Assembly: GCF_023656415.1 (NCBI RefSeq)
Contig: NZ_JAMOIL010000035.1
Span: forward strand, 1 to 37,504
Direction of reading: 5' to 3'
Source: Nocardioides bruguierae
GTDB taxonomy: Bacteria > Actinomycetota > Actinomycetes > Propionibacteriales > Nocardioidaceae
DNA length: 37,504 nucleotides
Below the pieces are notes generated by a model. The model saw only the letters and a program-made list of their open reading frames with translations. It was not told the origin of the DNA and did not search any database. Position 1 is the stretch's first letter; each line of letters starts with the position of its first letter. The translations under genes and the position numbers were made by a program. Shown piece by piece: positions 33,949-37,504 of this stretch.

Positions 33949-35496
33949 TCAGGAGGACGCGGGAGGTCCGGTCGACGGGGCTGTGGTGGCGAGGCCGAGC
34001 TGGGCCTTGGCGGACTGGTAGTCGGCCTGCCAGCGGATGCGTTCGGCGATGGCGCGGGTGAGCACGATCCGGTACACCGGGACGGGGGCTTCGTGGGCGT
34101 TCCAGAGCCGCCACTCATACCGGGGCCGGCCATCGGGGCGTTTGGTGTCGGCGGCGAGGCGGTCGAGCTCGACGGAGTCGATCCCGGCGGCCTCGAGGGT
34201 CTGACGGACCACGTCAGCGCGGTCGGCACGGTGGTCGGTGAGGGTCTTGCCGGTCCACCGGCGGGAGACCAGGACGCGTCGTCCGCCGCAGCCGAGGTGC
34301 TGCTCGTCGTGGGCCTTGCCGGGGCAGGAGCCGGGGAGGGCCTCGGGGGTGGCGCCGTCGGGTTGGACGCCGTAGCGCAGCCAGTTCCAGCAGCGTGGTG
34401 AGCAGGGCAGCCACCGCAGCTCGGCGAGGAGGCGGTCGACGTGTGAGCGTTGGCGGCGCGTGAGGTGGGTGCCGGGGGTGGTGGGCTCGGACAGGCTCTT
34501 GCCGAGGTACTTGGTCAGGTAGGCGACGCGACGGTCGGCGTCGTCCTCGTCGGCGACGACGCCCTGGATGTCGATCTGCTTGCCCAGCCGCAGGGTGTGC
34601 GCGGGTGAGGCGGCGTCGCCCTGCTGGTCGAGGCTGTCGAGGGCCTGGGCCCAGGTAGGCAGGGGGTTGCCGGTGGTGGGGTCGACGAAGTCGGTGCCGT
34701 CCCAGAGGGGGAGGGCGTGCTGGGGGTAGCGGACGACGTCGAAGGGCGGCCACCACACGTGCTGGTAGGTGGCGGCGGCGACCTGGCGGAGGAGCTCGCG
34801 GGGGATGGCTCCGCGTAGTGCGGTGTGGAGGTGGGGTGCGAGGCGGCGTTGGGCCTCGATGACGGCGAAGTACTGGACCTGGTAGCCGGTGCAGCGGCGG
34901 AGGTTCTGCCAGACGCGGTCGATGAGCTTGGGGAAGTGCAGCGCGTCCAGGGCAGCGCGGCGATAGTGGTACCGGGCCGGGGCGACCGGGGTGCCGTCGT
35001 CGCGGACGCGGCCGTAGGAGGGCAGCGTGAAGGTGACGAACATGGAGGGCCGGTAGGTCCGGCCGCTCGGGGTGGTGAAGGTCTGGCCGATGGTCCGGTG
35101 GTCCATCGGGACGCGGGGGAGGTCCGGGGCGTCCTGCCGGCGGCGGGTGGAACGCACGCGTCGGTCGCCAGCGTCACTGGGCTCTTCGATGGCGGCCTCG
35201 GTGTCTTCCGGGTCCTCGGTGTCATCGGCCGGGTCATCGGCCGGGTCCTCGGTCGGGCGCCGCTCGGGCTCGTCCTGGAGGTGCCAGCCCTCGCGGCACT
35301 GCTGCATCCGCAGGACCCTGTTCCGGTGGGCGCAGGGCTCGCACTTGGACGCCAGGGTGGCGCCGCACGGGGTGGAGACCAGGTGCAGTTGGCCTGTGAC
35401 GGTGTCGGCGACCTCGTGGACGACAGGGCGGATGCAGACGCCGTGCTGCTGCGCGAGGTCGCGCAGAGTGTCGGTGGTGATGCCGCGGTCGATCAT
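33949..35496 (-). CDS. RepSA-like replication initiator (HUH type)
   Basis: A 515-residue plasmid-type rolling-circle initiator. The metal site is H222-L-H224 (APHLHTALRG). The probable catalytic tyrosines lie in YLTKYLGKS (Y326, Y330). The N-terminus has four cysteines (C44, C52, C55, C67) like a zinc finger, and the C-terminus another Cys-rich patch (CSPRCW, CPGK, LGCGG). Residues ~75-111 are a very acidic insert partly encoded by 12-bp tandem repeats (35221-35244). The ATG at 35496 overlaps the WhiB-like stop (ATGA). It nicks the element's origin after excision. Family call rests on these motifs and the AICE context. Confidence 0.88.
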   Translation of the reverse strand: MIDRGITTDTLRDLAQQHGVCIRPVVHEVADTVTGQLHLVSTPCGATLASKCEPCAHRNRVLRMQQCREGWHLQDEPERRPTEDPADDPADDTEDPEDTEAAIEEPSDAGDRRVRSTRRRQDAPDLPRVPMDHRTIGQTFTTPSGRTYRPSMFVTFTLPSYGRVRDDGTPVAPARYHYRRAALDALHFPKLIDRVWQNLRRCTGYQVQYFAVIEAQRRLAPHLHTALRGAIPRELLRQVAAATYQHVWWPPFDVVRYPQHALPLWDGTDFVDPTTGNPLPTWAQALDSLDQQGDAASPAHTLRLGKQIDIQGVVADEDDADRRVAYLTKYLGKSLSEPTTPGTHLTRRQRSHVDRLLAELRWLPCSPRCWNWLRYGVQPDGATPEALPGSCPGKAHDEQHLGCGGRRVLVSRRWTGKTLTDHRADRADVVRQTLEAAGIDSVELDRLAADTKRPDGRPRYEWRLWNAHEAPVPVYRIVLTRAIAERIRWQADYQSAKAQLGLATTAPSTGPPASS

Positions 35497-35819
35497 GCTG
35501 CACCCCAGCCATGGTCGGGTGCTTGGTCGTGTCGGTGGTCGCCGTCGCTCTGGTGGGCGTGGCACTGGTGGGGGAGCGGGGTGCGGTCGCGGCCGTTCCA
35601 GAAGCCGGAGGTGACCCCGAGCTCGAGGGCCGTGCGTTCGCAGTCGTGGCTGACGGGGCAGGTCAGGCAGATGCCGGCCATCTCGAGGCGCTGGTCGATC
35701 GTCCGGGCGACGGGCTCGGCGATCCACGGCAGATCGGCGGCGTCGCGGCAGCGGGCCTCGGCCAGCCAGGACTCCTGCACGGCCAGTTTCGAGGGGGTGG
35801 GCGTGGCCTGATGACGCAT
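35493..35819 (-). CDS. WhiB-family iron-sulfur regulator on the element
   Basis: A 108-residue Wbl protein. Four cysteines are arranged as C (EARCRD), then C-x2-C (ICLTC) and C-x5-C (PVSHDC), ligating a [4Fe-4S] cluster. The usual G(V/I)WGG turn appears as SGFWNG. The short C-terminal tail is His/Asp-rich (HQCHAHQSDGDHRHDQ) and lacks an obvious basic DNA-binding motif. The ATG at 35819 starts 1 nt after the translocase stop; the frame is open further upstream into the translocase gene but not as a Wbl. It sits between tra and rep and may control element transfer or replication. Confidence 0.88.
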   Translation of the reverse strand: MRHQATPTPSKLAVQESWLAEARCRDAADLPWIAEPVARTIDQRLEMAGICLTCPVSHDCERTALELGVTSGFWNGRDRTPLPHQCHAHQSDGDHRHDQAPDHGWGAA

Positions 35820-35820
35820 G

Positions 35821-37200
35821 TCAGCTCGCCTCCTGATCGGCGGTCGTGTCGCGGGCGGGGCGGCGGGGACGTCGTACGGAGTCGTCGACGGCCAGGGGCG
35901 GGACGTCGAGGTGGGTCGAGGTCGCGAAGCGCTGGGCGACATTGCGGATGGCGTCGTCGCTGGCGTAGCCGGCGCGGACGCGGAGTGCGGGTCCGCCGTC
36001 CTCGGGGACGACGTAGGCGGTGCCGGGGACGTCGCGGGTGATGCGGTGGCAGGCCGCGCCGGTGGTGGCGGCGGAGTCGCCCAGGACCATGGCGGTCTCG
36101 GAGGCGTCCTTGAGTCTCAGACCGATGGTCTGGGTGAACAGTCCGCGTGAGGGGATGACCTCCTTGCGGGGGTCCTGGAGGCAGGCGATGAACACGAATC
36201 CCGTGGCTCGACCCTGGGAGCAGAGCAGGTTGATCGCTGCCTCGGCTCGGCGCTGGAGGTCGCGCTCGGTGCTGTAGGCGGTGAGGGCGGCGAGCTCGTC
36301 GATCATCACGACGTGCAGCGGCTCGGCGGTGCTGGGGCGGTGGCTGCGGACCTTGCCGGCGTAGGCCAGGTTGCGTTCCCGCATGAGCGTCACGAGGTGC
36401 TCGAGGGAGGCGACAGCGGTGCCGGCGTCCGTGGCGGTGGTGCTGAACAGCTCGCGCCCCATCAGGACCTCCATGCCGCCCTTGAGATCGATGCCGTGCA
36501 GCAGCACGCGTCCCTCGCGCACGGCGCCGGCGAGGGCGAAGGCGATCGACCAGAACACCGATCCCTTGCCGGAGCCGGAGGAGCCGGCGACCAGGGTGTG
36601 CGGGCCCAGGGGGAGCCGCCAGGTCTCGCCACGCTCGGTACGCCCCAGGGGCAGTGACGAGAGGTCCAGGACGTCGGCTCGCGCCGTGGCGGCGAACGGG
36701 CGCCGGAGGTCGTCGCCCACCGTGAGGTGAAGGACGACGTCGCGGAACCCGCGAGGCTCGCACCGGACCCGGGCGATCCCGAGGGCGGTCTGCAGGGCCG
36801 GGCCGGCGGCGTCGTACTCCTCGATCATCTGCCCGCGGACCGGGCGGACCGTGACCCGCATGTGCGGCCACAAGCCGGCGATGCTGCGCAGCTCGGGAAG
36901 CCCATGAACATCCAGCCCACGGGCGGCGGCGACATCGGGCCAGACCTCGCGGACCTGACGGCGCCACCACCACGTGCGGGGCAGCGCGGTGGCGTGGCCG
37001 AAGGAGACCGGTCGCGTGAGGGCCCAGCACCGGATCGCTGTGATCACCACAACGAGGCCCGCCACCGTCGCGGCGACCAGCACGGCCGACGGGCGAACCA
37101 GCCACGGCACGGCGACGACGAGCACGATGACACCGGGCTGCTTACGGGTCACGAGCAGGAACCCACGTCCCCACGAACCGATCTCCTTCAGCGCACGCAT
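35821..37200 (-). CDS. FtsK/SpoIIIE-like DNA translocase (TraSA-like)
   Basis: A 459-residue conjugal transfer ATPase. Two N-terminal membrane helices (about residues 20-57: PGVIVLVVAVPWLVRP and VLVAATVAGLVVVITAI) are followed by a cytoplasmic FtsK motor domain. Walker A is GSSGSGKGS and Walker B is HVVMIDELAAL; the LCSQGRATGFVFIACLQDP and RDVPGTAYV segments are typical. AICE translocases of this kind move double-stranded DNA between mycelial cells. The start is the ATG at 37200. It is preceded on the minus strand by a small gene (4 nt gap) and followed 1 nt later by the WhiB-like gene. Confidence 0.92.
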   Translation of the reverse strand: MRALKEIGSWGRGFLLVTRKQPGVIVLVVAVPWLVRPSAVLVAATVAGLVVVITAIRCWALTRPVSFGHATALPRTWWWRRQVREVWPDVAAARGLDVHGLPELRSIAGLWPHMRVTVRPVRGQMIEEYDAAGPALQTALGIARVRCEPRGFRDVVLHLTVGDDLRRPFAATARADVLDLSSLPLGRTERGETWRLPLGPHTLVAGSSGSGKGSVFWSIAFALAGAVREGRVLLHGIDLKGGMEVLMGRELFSTTATDAGTAVASLEHLVTLMRERNLAYAGKVRSHRPSTAEPLHVVMIDELAALTAYSTERDLQRRAEAAINLLCSQGRATGFVFIACLQDPRKEVIPSRGLFTQTIGLRLKDASETAMVLGDSAATTGAACHRITRDVPGTAYVVPEDGGPALRVRAGYASDDAIRNVAQRFATSTHLDVPPLAVDDSVRRPRRPARDTTADQEAS

Positions 37201-37204
37201 GACG

Positions 37205-37441
37205 TCACGCCACGTCCGGGTCGGGGCAGCGACGCAGCTCGCCGGCGGCGGCCTGGAGGTTCTCGATCGCCTCGGTGATCGCCGAGCGGGCGACGCGGAG
37301 CATCTCCTCGGTGTCGTCCGACGGGCAGCCGGCGAGGTTGCGCAGCACGTACTGCACGAGGTCGCCGGCCTCGTCGATGCGCTTGACCAGGCGGATCAGC
37401 TCGGCGGCCGCGTCCTCGCTGTTGCGGATGCCGGTGAACAT
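37205..37441 (-). CDS. Small helical protein upstream of the translocase
   Basis: A 78-residue, mostly helical protein (DAAAELIRLVKRIDEAGDLV, EEMLRVARSAITEAIENLQA) of unknown function, with two cysteines. The ATG at 37441 has a good GGGAG site 7 nt upstream. The ATG at 37474 would add 11 residues and overlap the stop of the preceding gene as ATGA, so either start is possible. It lies 4 nt before the translocase gene in the same operon. A small-protein gene in this position is common in AICE transfer operons, but I cannot name the family. Confidence 0.65.
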   Translation of the reverse strand: MFTGIRNSEDAAAELIRLVKRIDEAGDLVQYVLRNLAGCPSDDTEEMLRVARSAITEAIENLQAAAGELRRCPDPDVA

Positions 37442-37470
37442 GAGCCACTCCCGAGGGGCTCCCGCGCGGC

Positions 37471-37504
37471 TCATCGGTTCATCACCGGGACGGTGACGGT
37501 GAGG
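37471..37504 (-). CDS. 3' end of a further AICE gene (partial)
   Basis: On the minus strand the window edge opens in the frame LTVTVPVMNR followed by TGA at 37473-37471, which overlaps an ATG (37474) as ATGA. Only 10 codons are visible, so this is just a hint that the operon continues beyond the window. Confidence 0.3.
   Translation of the reverse strand, partial: LTVTVPVMNR

Noticed and set aside
35511..36041. Plus-strand open frames opposite the WhiB-like and translocase genes
   Set aside because: They lack recognisable features, while the minus-strand genes have complete family motifs and tight operon overlaps.
29140..37504. attR as a second copy of the tRNA-Pro 3' end inside the window
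   Set aside because: By eye no second copy of the T-arm/acceptor sequence was found; the element appears to continue past the right edge.

Overview
The window is very GC-rich chromosomal DNA from an actinobacterium. The gene order HAD phosphatase - small protein - tlyA - nadK - recN - steA - steB/mctB - pyrG - NUDIX - xerD - parA - scpA - scpB - rluB - cmk - der matches, as I remember it, the Rv1692-Rv1713 block of Mycobacterium tuberculosis. The extra pepN, Ski2-like helicase, TetR and tyrA genes, together with frequent GTG starts and leaderless promoters, suggest a Nocardioides-like member of the Propionibacteriales. The genus is an inference and was not tested.

Layout. 1-428: the 3' end of a 23S rRNA, a 5S rRNA and the rRNA operon terminator. 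467-1678 (minus): a DUF1015 protein converging on the rRNA operon. 1780-10845 (plus): a housekeeping run (HAD phosphatase, tlyA, nadK, recN, steA, steB, pyrG) closed by a hairpin shared with the convergent pepN (minus, 10939-13434). 13492-17906: NUDIX hydrolase, xerD and a large helicase. 18047-22388: a small GNAT protein, then parA, a ribbon-helix-helix-like protein, scpA, scpB and rluB, tightly overlapped. 22501-27903: TetR, tyrA, cmk, an acyltransferase, der and a methyltransferase, closed by a strong hairpin. 28001-28942: a secreted protein of unknown function. 29063-29136: tRNA-Pro(GGG).

From tRNA-Pro to the right edge the DNA is an integrated element with the gene set of an actinomycete integrative and conjugative element (AICE). 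Its minus-strand backbone reads FtsK/TraSA-like translocase, WhiB-like regulator, RepSA-like HUH replication initiator, Xis, tyrosine integrase. Direct repeats follow the tRNA terminator where integrase arm sites would be expected. The right end (attR) lies outside the window.

Between the tRNA and the integrase is a four-gene plus-strand cargo (29405-32248) that is clearly AT-richer than everything around it and uses codons such as TTA, ATA and AAT. It encodes a minimal nucleotidyltransferase, a calcineurin-like metallophosphatase with all catalytic motifs, a two-part protein ending in a PD-(D/E)XK nuclease domain with a G10 tract before that domain, and an 83-residue protein with 11 cysteines. 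One leaderless promoter, short gaps and an ATGA overlap suggest a single operon. I do not recognise this combination as a described system. Its position beside the integrase of a mobile element makes an anti-phage or element-competition role the leading hypothesis.

Two features recur along the chromosome part. Many genes have a TANNNT -10 hexamer 6-8 nt before the start codon, as in leaderless transcripts. Both divergent gene pairs have -10 elements on opposite strands that share the same central TA.
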